A stretch of DNA of 64,000 bases from Owenia fusiformis (Eukaryota; Annelida; Polychaeta; Sabellida; Oweniidae). Positions 12,178 to 24,382 of this stretch are shown here, in pieces. Made by a program: the position numbers and the translations under genes. Positions within the stretch are counted from its first letter, which is position 1; each line of letters opens with the position of its first letter. The stretch covers positions 32,772,740-32,836,739 of the forward strand of contig CAIIXF020000009.1 of NCBI GenBank assembly GCA_903813345.2. Direction: 5' to 3'. The notes under the pieces were generated by a model. It saw only the letters and a program-made list of their open reading frames with translations, was not told the DNA's origin and searched no databases.

Positions 12178-12651
12178 AGGGATGAACTGGAAACAAAGGA
12201 GGTTTTGCCTCGTATCAAAATGGCCGCGAATAAAAAAGGAGCATTTGGTAAGATTTTTTCTTTTCACGATTTTCATGCTTTTATCTTTCCAAACTAAATA
12301 TTTGGCAGGTAAATAGTTCATAAGTTCCGGTTTCATTGCTGAGATTTTTACAAATCAATTCTTTTGCTTAAAGGAAACAGGCATATTTTTCAATGATAAG
12401 AGATGTTTAACTTTCCTCGTTTCCTAAGCGAGTGAATTTATTTGCAAATATCAAAACCATGACTGCATTAATTTCTAAGGTGTTATTCTGAATCCGTAAC
12501 GTACAAACCACTTGCCAAATATTAAGTTGTAATTTGGAAGATAAAAGCATGAAAATCGTAAAAAGAAAAAATCTCACCACATGCTCCTTTTTCATTGCGG
12601 CCATTTTGATACGAGGCAGAACTTCCCTCGTTTCCAGTTCATCCCCAGTAC
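12178..12651. repeat. Inverted repeat, ~130-bp arms around ~200-bp spacer
   Basis: The left arm runs from GGGATGAACTGGAAAC to TTTGGCAGGT (about 12178-12312). The right arm is its imperfect reverse complement (about 12510-12651), ending GTTTCCAGTTCATCCCC. Both arms share CTCGTATCAAAATGGCCGC-type and GATTTTCATGCTTTTATCTT segments. It is probably a foldback or MITE element. Open frames in the arms mirror each other and are not genes. Confidence 0.75.
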
Positions 12652-12942
12652 TGCCTATCACACAACGACTGTGTAATTACTTTTAATAGCAATTGTCACC
12701 ATTGATTTCCCACAACACCATTACTATTCAACTTTACTTTTGTGCAACATTCTCAATTGATTTTTAAGATGTTTCCTACCAGAAACCATTTCGATAAAAT
12801 GATCCATTAATATTCCCATTATCCCAAAAATTCTGATGTGTATTATTCAATAATATAAAACGTGTCAATAACTTGGCAACACGGCTTTCTCCATTAATAA
12901 GTGATCGAGATAAATACATCTGACGGGCTTACCCACAATCTA

Positions 12943-13204
12943 CAGGGTGATCCAAAAAAGTGAACCCTTGCAACAAGCTATCTCAGTTATCACTTGCATT
13001 CATGGGCTCATATTTTCACATGTTATAGAGGAAGGTCTAAAGTTGCAAAGTAACTTCTGCAAGACTTAAAACTAAATGACCTTTATGGTACCCAAAAAAA
13101 CGTATAGACCTCGTTTCTCTTAAACAAGTGGGAACATCAGCCCATTAATGCAACTTATAACTGGGATACAGCTTGTTATAAGGGTTCATTTTTTGACCAC
13201 CCTG
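12943..13204. mobile_element. 262-bp MITE with CAGGGTG ends
   Basis: The left end CAGGGTGATCCAAAAAAGTG and the right end (reverse complement CAGGGTGGTCAAAAAATGAA) form imperfect terminal inverted repeats of roughly 45 bp, continuing into GAACCCTT.CAACAAGCT. The left flank is TA; the right flank reads AA, so the TA duplication is only partly readable. No coding capacity. The end type matches Tc1/mariner-like elements such as the one at 13715-14525. Confidence 0.7.
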
Positions 13205-13714
13205 AATATAAATATATGACATCTCAATAGACTACATGGCGTATATAAGTTCACTTCAATTAATCTTAGTTTGGAGCTCCTGCTTTCCAGAATTCCAACA
13301 CGTTTGAATATTACTGCATCCTTCATTCAAAGGACTTCATTTATTACTCAATTCAGAAGGAAAGAAGTGAAATACCCTTAAACCAAGGATGATATTCCAA
13401 GTTATATGATGGTTGAAGAAAGAATGTAAATAATATCGTTTTAAATGTTAAAATATTTGATATGTCAAAGTACACGGTACACAGTTGCAAAAGTTGATCA
13501 ATACAGGGTACAAGGAATGTAAATTGTTCAATAGTGCAGTGAGCGAGAAAGTAAACTGATTATACAGAACGATTCGCTTGTTTTACACAAAAACCATTCC
13601 TGAGATAATCACTAATATACTAGACTCATGTTTTGTACAATAGTGTGATAGTATACAGTATATATCTGAACCACTAAATGTTATTGATCTAATCTTTATT
13701 TTCAGACGAGTATA

Positions 13715-14525
13715 CAGGGTGTCCCAAAAAAAAGGAAACCAGCAATAGATTGCTTATTTCTCAAATATGAATAATGATAGGAAAATTTCACAGCTACCAT
13801 CTGATAGATCATGATGTCTTCTTTCTTATGATACCAAAGTTGTCTATTTTCCTTCACGGATGACTGAGTTATAAGGGATTTAAGTGACCATGTCAGAAAT
13901 GAGTTTGTACCACTTTCAGCCAAGTCAATTTCACCATCATAACAAAGTGATAAGTAACAACAAACATCAGGATATCACTCTTTTACTCATTTATTCCAAT
14001 TAAAATTACACATATCATATTTAACACCCCTTTTAAATCCCAATGTCCATTCAAAGTTGTTTTAACCCCAGTGTCCTTCAACATGACCCCCATTCCTTTC
14101 AATGCAAATGTCTGCCCTTGATCTCATCGCACGTACTGCATCCCTGATGATGTCTCTCTGTCCCCTTAGATCCTCCACTGCTGCGACAATCCTGGCCCTT
14201 AGATCATCAACGTCTCTTGGTGGTGTTGTGAAGACTTTACCCTTGAGATAACCCCAAAGGAAGAATAGGACATGGTCTTGCATAGCCATTTTAATCCCTC
14301 ATTGTTCAGCCATTCATGACAGAAAAAGTGGCACAAACCAATTTCTGACATGGTCACTTAAATCTCTTAGAACTCAGTCATCCGTGAAGAAAAATAAACA
14401 CCTTTGGTATCATAAGAAAAAGGACATCATAACCTATCAGATGGTAGCTGTGAAATTTTCCTATTATTATTCATATTTGAGAAATAAGCAATCTATTGCT
14501 GGTTTCCTTTTTTTGGGACACACTG
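13715..14525. mobile_element. Mariner/IS630-like element with ~205-bp inverted ends
   Basis: Begins TA|CAGGGTGTCCCAAAA at 13713 and ends GGGACACACTG|TA at 14527, with terminal inverted repeats of about 200 bp (13715-13920 against about 14308-14525). The TA at both ends fits the TA target duplication of Tc1/mariner elements. The interior contains a short remnant resembling the C-terminal end of a transposase on the minus strand. The element is about 0.8 kb, far too short for a complete transposase gene plus these ends, so it looks internally deleted. Confidence 0.8.
14062..14289 (-). pseudogene. Transposase C-terminal remnant (Tc1/mariner/IS630 type)
   Basis: Seventy-five residues including FLWGYLKGKVFTTPPRDV and ICIERNGGHVEG, typical of the C-terminal end of DDE/D transposases of this superfamily (LWGYLKxxVY.TPP.. 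and CIE..GGH.E). The N-terminal helix-turn-helix and the first catalytic acids are missing. It sits between the long inverted ends of the element at 13715-14525 and is read as a deletion derivative, unlikely to be active. Confidence 0.65.
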
Positions 14526-15864
14526 TAATAACAACGTACATGTGCCAATCATTATTTCTAATGCGCTTGATATCCTTATCCAGTGGTACATGGAGCTGTA
14601 TTTGACATTCAAAACCAGAATATAATGAGTAATAGAAGGAATGATACGTTTCATTGGAGTACATTGATGCACGACGATTGCATACAAGGGGCGTCATTAG
14701 AATATTTCAAATGCTTTATAAATGGAAATGTTTGTCTAAAACTGCAAAATAACTTGATATGCGGAATATGACATGACTCTACTATTCCTAACCCCTAGAA
14801 ATGCATAAGATACTCTGTTTGTCCAATTGTATTGTTTAGTATATTTTTGAAAGTACCTTATTAACATCTAACGTCATCCAATAAACCATTAATAAGGAAC
14901 AGACAAATAAAAACAAATAACGCAATCATTACTAATAAGCCAAATGGGTTGCTAATGGACACCCAATTCAAGGTATAGTAGAGTGGACATATCTTTGTAT
15001 CGTGTTCATCGCATAACCGCTACCCCTGCCATTTTGAATGTTGACTAGACATACATATGTAGTGCTGTACAATTAGTGTATTTTTAGGAAGTGGATTCAT
15101 AATACTATAACTATGCTTAACCCATACTTTTAACTCTCAAAACTAATACCAGATCGATGTAGTCTTATATGACATGTTGAATGTCAGATGATGTTGGATG
15201 GTAGCTGCTCTTAAGATTTTAGAAAAACAATTAATTCACAAAAATACAGTTGAATAACATACTAGAAAACGTATCCACATATAACACGATGACACGCAGT
15301 TTAAATAACAGTTAACTGTGTTTTTTATTACATATCAATGTCAAAATAAGTAACATTTTTGAAGTGAAACTGACATGCTCCCCGTATTATATGTTGATAG
15401 ATTTACTGAAATGTATCGTGTATTGCATTCGAGTTTGCTTCACTGCATCCACTATTATCTATCTTTGCCTATAGTGTTTTTTTGCCAACAATATTCTACA
15501 AACTGCTTGATGAATCAATTCTATGTCTGGTAGAACACTAGAAATAAACGTAAAGTGTATTTTACGTTCAGAAATATGGAATTAAACCCAACTCCATTTG
15601 CAACTTAGCTGTACCCTGTTTCCCTTTTAAACGTGGTCACGTGGTAGGGTAGTGTGTATTATTTCAACAAAAACACATCAGGATGAATGCTACGCACTGA
15701 TGTGAAGTATCGCTTATCAAAAGATACATGGTGAACTCTAAAAATACACGATTTTCGAACAAAAACTTGGCCACTTTTTAAAATTAAAAAAAAAGTAGTT
15801 CCAAATATCACATTTTGATAAAATTGGTAAGATTGCAATAAAGGCCAAATTCGGTTTTAACTTT

Positions 15865-16970
15865 AAATATGAATGGAATGGTGGCATGCACTATTCACAT
15901 TTAAATGAGTTGCCTGTAAAATAGTAAGTTAATCCGGTAGCCAACAGCCGAATTTGCATTCGCGAATACAGGCTTACAGTAGTTTCGCCGTCAGTTAATA
16001 CTCATCTACTAATTCAAGTACTCAGGATAAATACAGGTAGATGCGTTCAGAATCAGAAAGTTACGTGAGTCTGAACGGTGGATAAGGAAAGAGAAATCGA
16101 AACACGTGCAAAATGAGGCATTTATTGACGTTGAGCCATGGAGATCTACCGAATAAATAGGTATGCCAGGTGCACGACTCATAAGTTCGGTGTAATTATA
16201 AAACTATGCATGAGGCCATGAACTGAACATAAATATATCCAGCATCATGGGGGCTCGTAGCCGCCTCTATCAATTTGTTTGTTATATATAGTTCACAGAT
16301 AACTCTTCACATTCGCATTACTTTCGGCTGTCGGCTACCGGATTAACCTATAAGTTTTCATAAATTAACCCGTCATTTTAAAGTTGATTTAACGCACAGC
16401 GTCAGTCGATTAGCAGTGATCAGTGATCTCATCACTTTTTATGCCACTATAACGATCAATCATAAAAAAGCTGCTCGGTTGAATTTGCGAACAGATCGTA
16501 GCTCATTGTTACTTACTGCTAAATAGGCAGATTAACCCGTTATTTAATAGGTCAGCGATTGGGTTTGGAGCGATAGCTTGCAACTACCGGAATACACGAC
16601 AGGTACCATCAAATTGCAATCAAGCCGGTAGCCGCCAACCTTGCATTCACGAATGCAACTTTCGGCTGTCGGCTACCGGATTAACCTACTATTTTAACCA
16701 ACTCATTTAAATATGAATGAAACGGTGGCAGGCACTATTCACATTTAAATGAGTTGCCTGTAAAATAGTAAGTTAATCCGGTAGCCGACAGCCGAAAGTT
16801 GCATTCGCGAATACAGGCGTACAGTAGTTTCGTCGTCAGTTATTTCTCATCTACTAATCAGGTACTCGGGATAAATACAGGTAGATGCGTTCAGAATCAG
16901 AAAGTTACGTGAGTCTAAACGGTGGACAAGGAAAAAGAAATCGAAACACGTGCAAAATGAGGCATTTATT
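15865..16970. repeat. Direct repeat pair with CCGGTAGCC inverted motifs
   Basis: About 260 bp at 15865-16127 is repeated at 16706-16970 in the same orientation; shared phrases include GTAAGTTAATCCGGTAGCC, GTAGATGCGTTCAGAATCAG and AAACACGTGCAAAATGAGG. The motif AATCCGGTAGCC(G)ACAGCCG occurs forward near 15932 and 16773 and reversed near 16320 and 16660. The sequence at 16625-16683 is itself a hairpin built from the motif. The simplest reading is a transposon with inverted ends that was duplicated or inserted beside a second copy. Confidence 0.7.
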
Positions 16971-17915
16971 TACTGATCTATCATGATATTAGTATGACTA
17001 GGTTTATCTTATTCGTATGTGCGTGTATACATGCACAAAACGAGCTTTAATAAGTTTTTCCTACACTGCAATAATATGTTAGCAAAAACAAAATGACCCA
17101 GCTCGGTACTTCAACTAGATGTTTTTATTTTTGTTTATGGCCGTAATGAGTTATAATAGTACACTCTTCTCTATAACTTTGGCAACCTTTTCCCCATAGG
17201 CTTACGTGTTAAAGCCTCTCTGTGTTTGTATTTCTATTTTCATGACCAGCAAAGAAAAACTAAAAGTGCAGAGAGATACGGACGTAACTTGACTATATTT
17301 ACTATTCACCAAAGAAATAAAATTTTAAACTGTACCTGGCCTTTTACATCCAGTGCACTGAAGTTGAACTAATTACACCCACTCATTTCTCAAAACACTT
17401 ACCTCATAGTCAATACAAAAGAAATCAAATTTTCCTAAAATTGAATCGTAGGACATTTACCTTTCATAAGAGTCACTGTGGGGTTTAAGTTCGACAAACC
17501 ATTCGTACTGGGTTTTATGAGAACTAATAGCCTCAGGTCAAGACCCTCGGCCATTGTTTCTCATATAACCCAGAACTCATAGTTTATCCATAACATAACT
17601 ATATTGATGGTGGATAGATCTTATGGGCTGTTGATATTCTTTGTAGGGTGTTGTAAGTTTCGCTAGTGTTGTGCTGTATGACTCATGGATTTATTGAAAT
17701 ACATTCGTGCGTTTATGGAGAAAGGAATTTAAACGAATGAATTAAACTGTCAAATGCCTTAGAGCGAGAATGAAGCATAGCAGCCAACAAAAATACAAAT
17801 ATATTTAATTTGCAGGGGCGATACTAAAATGAAACTTCACAACAAACGACAATTTCAAGGTATGTGGGTGTAGTGCATCTACAGCTTCTAATAACGTTAC
17901 TAGCAAGCTTCTTAC

Positions 17916-17985
17916 CTGGAAACAGGTCGGTAACTCCAATGTTGTCCAGAAACTTTGAGAAAAAATTTGAAAAATTAGAAAGCAT
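17916..17985 (-). other. Candidate 5' coding exon, possibly of PLC-delta
   Basis: ATG at 17985 opens 23 codons (MLSNFSNFFSK, then FLDNIGVTDLFP) ending at a strong donor, TTTCCAG|GTAAGAAG, in phase 1. An AG at 11146-11147 would accept this phase and read into DKLESPKSKPPLP, continuing the open frame of the large PLC exon. The pyrimidine tract of that acceptor is weak and the intron would be about 6.8 kb, so this is a suggestion only. Confidence 0.2.
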
Positions 17986-18699
17986 GAAATATCAGCATTT
18001 CCTTACCAAAAGATGAACTATCAGCATTTCCTGAAGTTACCATTGACCTCTATACTAAAAGAAGAAAAAAGCAAAGAAATGCACACATGCCTTCATACTA
18101 TTTTGTACCAGAAAATGATTGTGCAGAAATGGCAATTTTTTCAAAAACGTTTTCGTTACAACAGTACCTTAAGAAAGGTAATTAACTATCAAAAAGAGAA
18201 GTCTACGATAACCATTACCCCCCCCCCCCTCTCTGTAATATTCTCTATATAATATACTAACACAGGCCACAGAATACAAGAGGGAGGGGTGACATACTCT
18301 CAATGATACTTACTATTCACATATGACAATGTTTAGTGTGCGAACTTACCTTTCTTAGAATCAGTTTAGGCAAGGTATGATCCCTGGTTCTCTTGGGATA
18401 TCTGCTAACACTCCTATTTACAGTTGCTATTTCGGAATTCTATGCTCGACATACAGTTGAACCACATGAGCTAGACTTATAGTCTTATGTATAAGCTGCT
18501 TGTGTACATAAGTATTTCAGTGTATAGAGAAATGAAGTACAAGATTTATTTACGCGCTATAAAGTCCGCATTTTGTTATGTTATTGGTTTTGTATGAGTC
18601 AAACAAGATTCGCCCTTTTTAGTATGTAGTAGCTTGCTACAACGGTAACTATAGTTTTCGTAAATCTCACAATTTCAAGATGGCGGAAAGGGTAGATTA

Positions 18700-18831
18700 G
18701 ATTGTATTCGCGAATGCAACTAGCAGCCAGTGGCTTCCGGATTAACATACTATTTTATAACCAACTCATCTAAATATGAATGAAATAGTGGCAGGTACTA
18801 TTCATATTTAAATGAGTTGCCCATAACAAGC
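18700..18831. repeat. Further reversed copy of the CCGGTAGCC-family end
   Basis: ATTCGCGAATGCAACT, then TGGCTTCCGGATTAAC and ACCAACTCATCTAAATATG, repeats in degenerate form the reversed end seen at about 16647-16720. It continues into AAATGAGTTGCC, so it ends in the same small inverted repeat. It could be the right end of the copy starting at 16706. Confidence 0.6.
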
Positions 18832-18949
18832 TTAGAGTTTTCCTTGATGTGTAGATTATGTAGATTATTCTTATATATATATTCTCTATATATCCTTTTC
18901 TCTATATTGTTTTAGAAAACACATCAGATACTTCTTTTGTTCTTGGGTA

Positions 18950-19440
18950 TCACAAAATGCCATAAACACAACATGTTTAGGTCTCTCAATATTGTAATTG
19001 TACAAAGGAAAGTTTGGTTGATTTTAAAAAAGTATCTTGTTAATGAAATAAAATGCTTATCTTAATTTTTATCTATTTCTTTTGGGGGGGGGTCGTTTTA
19101 AGTTTTTGCATACTTTTTGTAAAATCAACCAAAATTTCTTTTGTTTAACTGTAATATTGAGAGGTCTAAGAAAATGTTGTATATGCTATTTTGTTCCAAC
19201 AAGGTTCGGAAAGACATTTATTTCATTCTCAAGAATTGGTAGAAAGGAACAAAAAACAATTGCACTAAAAACAAAAAGTGTTAACAAAAACAGTTACATG
19301 AAATATATTATAAATATTTCTTTGCATTAAATCGTTGCCAATCAGTCAACATTACACAAAGGATCGTGTTTTTTACAGAATGTTTTCAATAATTGGTTTA
19401 AGAGAAAAACAGTTCACCAATTCGATACCTATCCTTTGAA
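18950..19440. repeat. Copy of foldback family ending in TATCGATACC
   Basis: Shares CTCTCAATATTGTAATTGTACAAAGG-type sequence and the phrases GTAGAAAGGAACAAAAAACA and CGATACCTATCCTTT with 37310-38605 and 53423-54133. At about 19036-19043 it reads CTTGTTAATGAAATAA without interruption, which is the unfilled site for the element inserted at 37441-38219. Confidence 0.75.
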
Positions 19441-19578
19441 AAAAGTTCCGACAATTTCTTCGTCAATAACAAAGACCAGGTAGGGTATGGCAAATGAGAA
19501 TTTTCTCACCATAAATTCAACATGTCTCATCAAAATGATAAGTCCCCGGGATAATCAAATTATTTATTCTTCTCTTAA

Positions 19579-20391
19579 AGGCCCCATATAAAGTTTAAAC
19601 CACTTTGGCTTATATTGTAGTCTTACCCAATGTTATGAAAGTGTGATATGTGAAACTTTTTTTTTAAATTTCAAAAAGTGGTTTTTGATAGACTTTTTGT
19701 TCCAAAATTTGTGAATTTATTTAAAACCAACTTTTAAAGGTCACTCATATCTCCTAATTAGCCACAATTCATACCAATGCATAGCATTCATCCTCCCGTG
19801 TTTTTTGCCGAAAAAATTAAGAAAATCGGTTCATAAATAAGCGAGAAATGAACTTATCAGTGCATGAAAATGGTTTTGAGAAAAATGCATTTCAAAGTTT
19901 TAGTTCTCATAGAAACCAATGGTACAATGATATCTTAAACATAATTTATTCTTCCTTTTAACCTGGTTAGACAATCAACATTGGTTTTTTATGAAAGTCT
20001 AACATATTTAGAAAAGATTGACATCGAAAAAAAAATTTCAATTTTTTTCAAAAAGTTTTTGGTACCTTAGTGACATCACTAATGTTTCAAAATATTTTTG
20101 ATATGCTAAAACATTGAAGTGGCCCATTAAATATGGCATTCTACTATTGAAATAGTGTGTCCTTTGTTCAACCTTTGCATTGGTGTTAAAAAGATAATCT
20201 TTTTTGAAATGCATTAAGAAATAATTGATGATTAAGAAATTTCAATATTTGAGAAATGAAATGCTCACAACTTTTTTTTCAAAAAATTTTTTTTGTTCAA
20301 AAATCTCTAAAATCACTTTTTAAGTCCTGACAAATAGTAAATGAATGATAAAAAAATATTTTCAAACTTTAGACGGGGACTTTAAGAAAAC
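19579..20391. mobile_element. piggyBac-like MITE, TTAA-flanked, copy 1
   Basis: Flanked by TTAA at 19575-19578 and 20392-20395. The left end AGGCCCCATATAAAGTTTAA and the right end (reverse complement AGTCCCCGTCTAAAGTTTGA) form imperfect terminal inverted repeats of about 22 bp. It is about 813 bp with no coding capacity. A second copy in the opposite orientation lies at 37441-38219. TTAA duplication is the hallmark of piggyBac-type insertion. A degenerate fragment of the same family lies near 15766-15850. Confidence 0.8.
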
Positions 20392-21619
20392 CATAGGTAG
20401 GTTCATTTAGGACCTACCTCAACGCATTTTAAAAAATATCTGACTTATTTTGTAAAAACGATATTTTTCTCATTTTATTGCATAATTAGATTATACAAGG
20501 ATCATTAGAGGTAGAATGGCATTGAATGCCTGATTAGCAAGATATTCAATTTTGGTGACCAAAATCAGGCTGAAAACAATGGACTGCATGACTTTTTCTA
20601 GGGGAATAACAGTGGATATGTCGTTTTAATTTTTCTTCGCATTTCAATACCCTTGCAGAAATTACTGACATAGTACACATGGCACAGAAGAAACTTTTCA
20701 TGAGATTAAATCACATATTTTGGTCCTAGTCCCAGTACTAATCTATGGTTTATCCGAGAGAAGAATTGATAATTTGATTATCCTGGGAACAAATTATTTT
20801 GATGAGACGTGTTGATTTTATGGGGATCAAATACTTCAAAATTTGACTTTCAAAAATCATTCGCCGTACCATACCTGGTCTTTTCAGATATTTGGCCATC
20901 TACATACTGTACATTATGTTGTTTCTTAGCTACAAAAGATATATTGTGAGTACATGGAAAAATTAATCACAATTCCTAATTGATTTGATAAGTAACATTC
21001 AACTTTTACATAAAACAATAGGAAAAATGTTTTCATATATTTTTTCAGTCGCCATTCTTTTTCAGTCTGCAGATCACAACTATTTCAGTAAGTCCGAGTG
21101 TTTTCATTATCAACACCAAGAATGAACAAATAGAAACTAGTGTAAAGTAATATTGATTTTATAATTCATATTGATATATTTGGGTTCTTAAATAATAGAA
21201 AACCATTACCTTAAGCCTTATATGGTCCTAGTTGAGACTAATATACCTAAAACTGGTTAGTTCGTTCAAATACTGAATCACAAAAATAATGCAATGGGAA
21301 AGCACAATCGATAGCTTAATGTTTTATTAACTAAATCCGATATGTACTCCACTCCATCATGCTTTTTGATGGAGATTTTCCTGGTAATTCTATGAGGCAA
21401 CCATTAATGTCTAATTGGCTAATTAATCTCACGATGATCAAATTTATTGGTAAACTGATTACCTGTACGGGGAGGGCTATCATTTATGATTGAGTTCTGA
21501 TAGCCATCTGAGAAAACTAAAAGACCATGCAAATGTTTGAAAATATTTATTGGTTTAGATGTGTTGCTGATATCCTTTTGGGTAAATCTTTTGAGACACC
21601 CTGTATATGGGATGCAATG

Positions 21620-22215
21620 TTTCAGCTCATATGAGTCACTCAATGTGGATATGCAGTCCATTGTATTTATCTCATATTGATCATCAAATGTGAAAGCTTG
21701 CTTTTCCGAATATATATTGGTCACCTAATTTGGATATGAGGTCCATTGTGCCCCTCTCATGTTGATGTTCAAGTGTGGATATGTGATCCATTGTATTTAT
21801 CTCATATTGATAATCAAATCTGGATTTGGTACACTGTGTTGATGTTGATCATCAAATGTTGACATGAGGTCCCTTTTGTTCATCTCATATTGATCATCAA
21901 ATGAGGATATGTGGTCCATTGTGTTCATCTCATATTGATCATCAAATATGAAAGCTTGCTTTTCATATATATTGGTCACCTAATTTGGATATGAGGTCCA
22001 TTGTGCTCCTCTCATGTTGATGTTCAAGTGTGCATGGATATGCGGTCCATTGTATTTATCTCATATTGATAATCAAATCTGGATTTGGTACACTGTGTTG
22101 ATGTTGATCATCAAATGTTGACATGAGGTCCCTTTTGTTCATCTCATATTGATCATCAAATGAGGATATGTGGTCCATTGTGTTCATCTCATATTGATCA
22201 TCCTATGTTGTGTGG
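21620..22215. repeat. 45-bp satellite with 258-bp higher-order period
   Basis: The basic unit resembles CATCTCATATTGATCATCAA followed by ATGAGGATATGTGGTCCATT. Units are organised in a higher-order repeat: GCTTGCTTTTC occurs near 21696, 21954 and (partly) 22214, about 258 bp apart. Because 45 and 258 are multiples of three, reading frames stay open through the array (a repeated FDDQYEMN phrase on the minus strand). I treat this as a by-product. Confidence 0.85.
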
Positions 22216-22731
22216 ACTTGCTTTTTATATTGACCTTCTGTTATGTAATGATGCACTTAATTATTCATAAAACAAACTTTTTAAGAAAATATAAAATATT
22301 CCTTTATTAAGTATTTCATAACTATCACCCAGATATATAAACCTTATACATTGTCATGTTACAGCAAGTAAAGTATAATGTTTATTGCATGGTGTAATGC
22401 ATGCGTGTACACACAAAATATAGTTAGTTTGAGGTTACGCCTATTGTCATTATTTTCATTTTCATACCTTAGACATTCTTGTCAATTTTCTGTCGGATGC
22501 CATGTTTAAAATTTGTGCTATTAGTAATATTGCATAAGTACTTAATTAAGGTATTTTGAAGATAAATATATCTATAGATTTTTATGTTAATCCAGATTCT
22601 TTACTTTTGGCAGGTTTATCTGACTTACAGTTTCATACACATGAAGCTGCTTCTTTGTAAATATAATACTATGTAGTTGCTTCTTTGTAAATATAATACT
22701 ATGTAGTTATCACAATTCTATAGTTAAAAAA

Positions 22732-22855
22732 TATAGACCGAACAACAGGTGTTATATCGACGAATATATACCTCAGCACAAACGTTTTCTGTAAACTTTT
22801 GTGCCTAGCCCTAAGATATGTATTGGTCGATATAACACCTGCTCTGAGGTCTATA
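22732..22855. mobile_element. ~124-bp hairpin element
   Basis: The left arm TATAGACCGAACAACAGG, then TGTTATATCGACGAATATAT, is mirrored by the right arm (reverse complement TATAGACCTCAGAGCAGG, then TGTTATATCGACCAATACAT). The arms are about 40 bp around a roughly 45-bp loop. No coding capacity. Confidence 0.7.
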
Positions 22856-23424
22856 TTACGATTCGAACATGAAAACTCACCAAATTTTTCGAATATCTAT
22901 TATGGCCCACCATTACTACAGCCCGCAGCTGCAGATATGATGTGACACATTACTTGTATTACCAGGTGCAGTGTTGACGAATACATACCGGGTGAAATAT
23001 TGACTTTGTTCACAGTTTATAGAAGGTGTGAATACAGTCAAGTTCGAATTTAGTATAATATAAGAACAAGTATATAAACAATAAAAATGATTGAGCTCAT
23101 CTGCATAATTATATAAGACCCGATTTATTTATTCTAATTACCTTGCTTGTGACACAAAAGCAACCCACTGATTTTAGAATCATTTTCTCATGTATGGTGA
23201 TCTTCTTGATTTTAGTATAGAAAAAGTCGTGTGACTTATATAACATGAGCTACTTTGATGGGATTTAGAGAAATTATGTTTTTTATCCAGGCATGCCCTT
23301 GCATCAAGTTATTCAAAAATAAAATTTTTAATCCTAATAAAAGACAGTTAAGTTTCAAACTCATATTTATCGCACCCTAAGGTGCTATATTGTAATCAGT
23401 TTGCCGGGCGGGTGGGCGGTTGGG

Positions 23425-23780
23425 TGGGCGGGCCATTTTGAATTTTCCGTCCATAAATCTTGTCTGTCAAGGCTTGTCTACAGGTTTCCAGCCAAACCGT
23501 TTGAGAGATTCATTTGAAATTCTCAGGGATGTTTCTACCTATGAAAGTTTAGAACTGATTAGTTTTTCGACATTCTGGATAAATGTTAAGACGGCCATTT
23601 TGGATTTTCCGTCCAAAAATCTTGTGTGTCAAGGCTTGTCTACAGGTTTCCAGCCAAACCGTTTGAGGGATTCATTTGAAATTCTCAGGGATGTTTCTAC
23701 CTATAAAAGTTTAGAACTGATTAGTTTTTCGGCATTCTTGGTAAATGGTAAGGCGGCCATTTCGGATTTTTGGTCCTAAA
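23425..23780. repeat. 162-bp tandem repeat, two copies plus degenerate third
   Basis: GCCATTTTGAATTTTCCGTCC recurs at about 23432, 23594 and 23756. Each unit contains AAGGCTTGTCTACAGGTTTC and TTCTCAGGGATGTTTCTACC. A degenerate further unit lies at about 24000-24140. The period is 54 codons, so a 119-codon frame stays open; no start context or splice evidence supports a gene. Confidence 0.8.
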
Positions 23781-24382
23781 ATCGTGTCTGTGAAGGCTTG
23801 TTTTAATAAATAAAAAGAATTTCCCATTGAGAGCAATGTTAAATTAAAACATTTTTTTTAAAATTAACTAAACAGTCAATCTTTCCAATTTTCACATATT
23901 TTGTAATACATCAGTATATCTTTTACCAGGATTTTTTTCAGGAAAATCTGAATTGTAGAAAAAAGGCTGATACACTGCGAAGTAATACCTTAAAACGCGT
24001 CTCTTGAGGGTTGTTTACAGGTTTCATGGATTCATCCTAACATTTTAGAGATGTTTCTATGGAAAGTTTAGAACTGATTAGTTTTTAGGCAGTCTGGGTA
24101 AATGTTAAGGTGGCCATTTTGAATTTTCCATCCCGAAAAGTGTATTCTGTTCAAAGGTGCGATTCTGTTCACCCTTTGGCTTGTTTAACAACTTGATTCA
24201 AGAGCACACATAGTCCAAAGATGTAATATCTCTAGATCTCAGTCATTGAGTCAAATTAGTTTATGAGTTATAATACATCATTGTTTTATACATAAACATT
24301 CAATTGAAAATGAATCCACCATATCTGAGAAGTTAGAGTATTGCATATTTGTGTCACCCTGTTTTTATCATGATGTTACATA

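Noticed and set aside
17395..18375. Several strong donor-like motifs on the minus strand (near 17405, 17468, 18351)
   Set aside because: No acceptor or coding frame could be paired with them. Only the one at 17915 had an ATG and a usable phase, and that is reported as a weak candidate.
21419..21979. Minus-strand frames with FDDQYEMN repeats
   Set aside because: They follow the 45-bp satellite and read simple repeats; no gene context.
23420..23779. 119-codon plus-strand frame with two 54-residue repeats
   Set aside because: It lies on a 162-bp tandem repeat, and a period divisible by three keeps any open frame open. No domain, splice site or independent start evidence.
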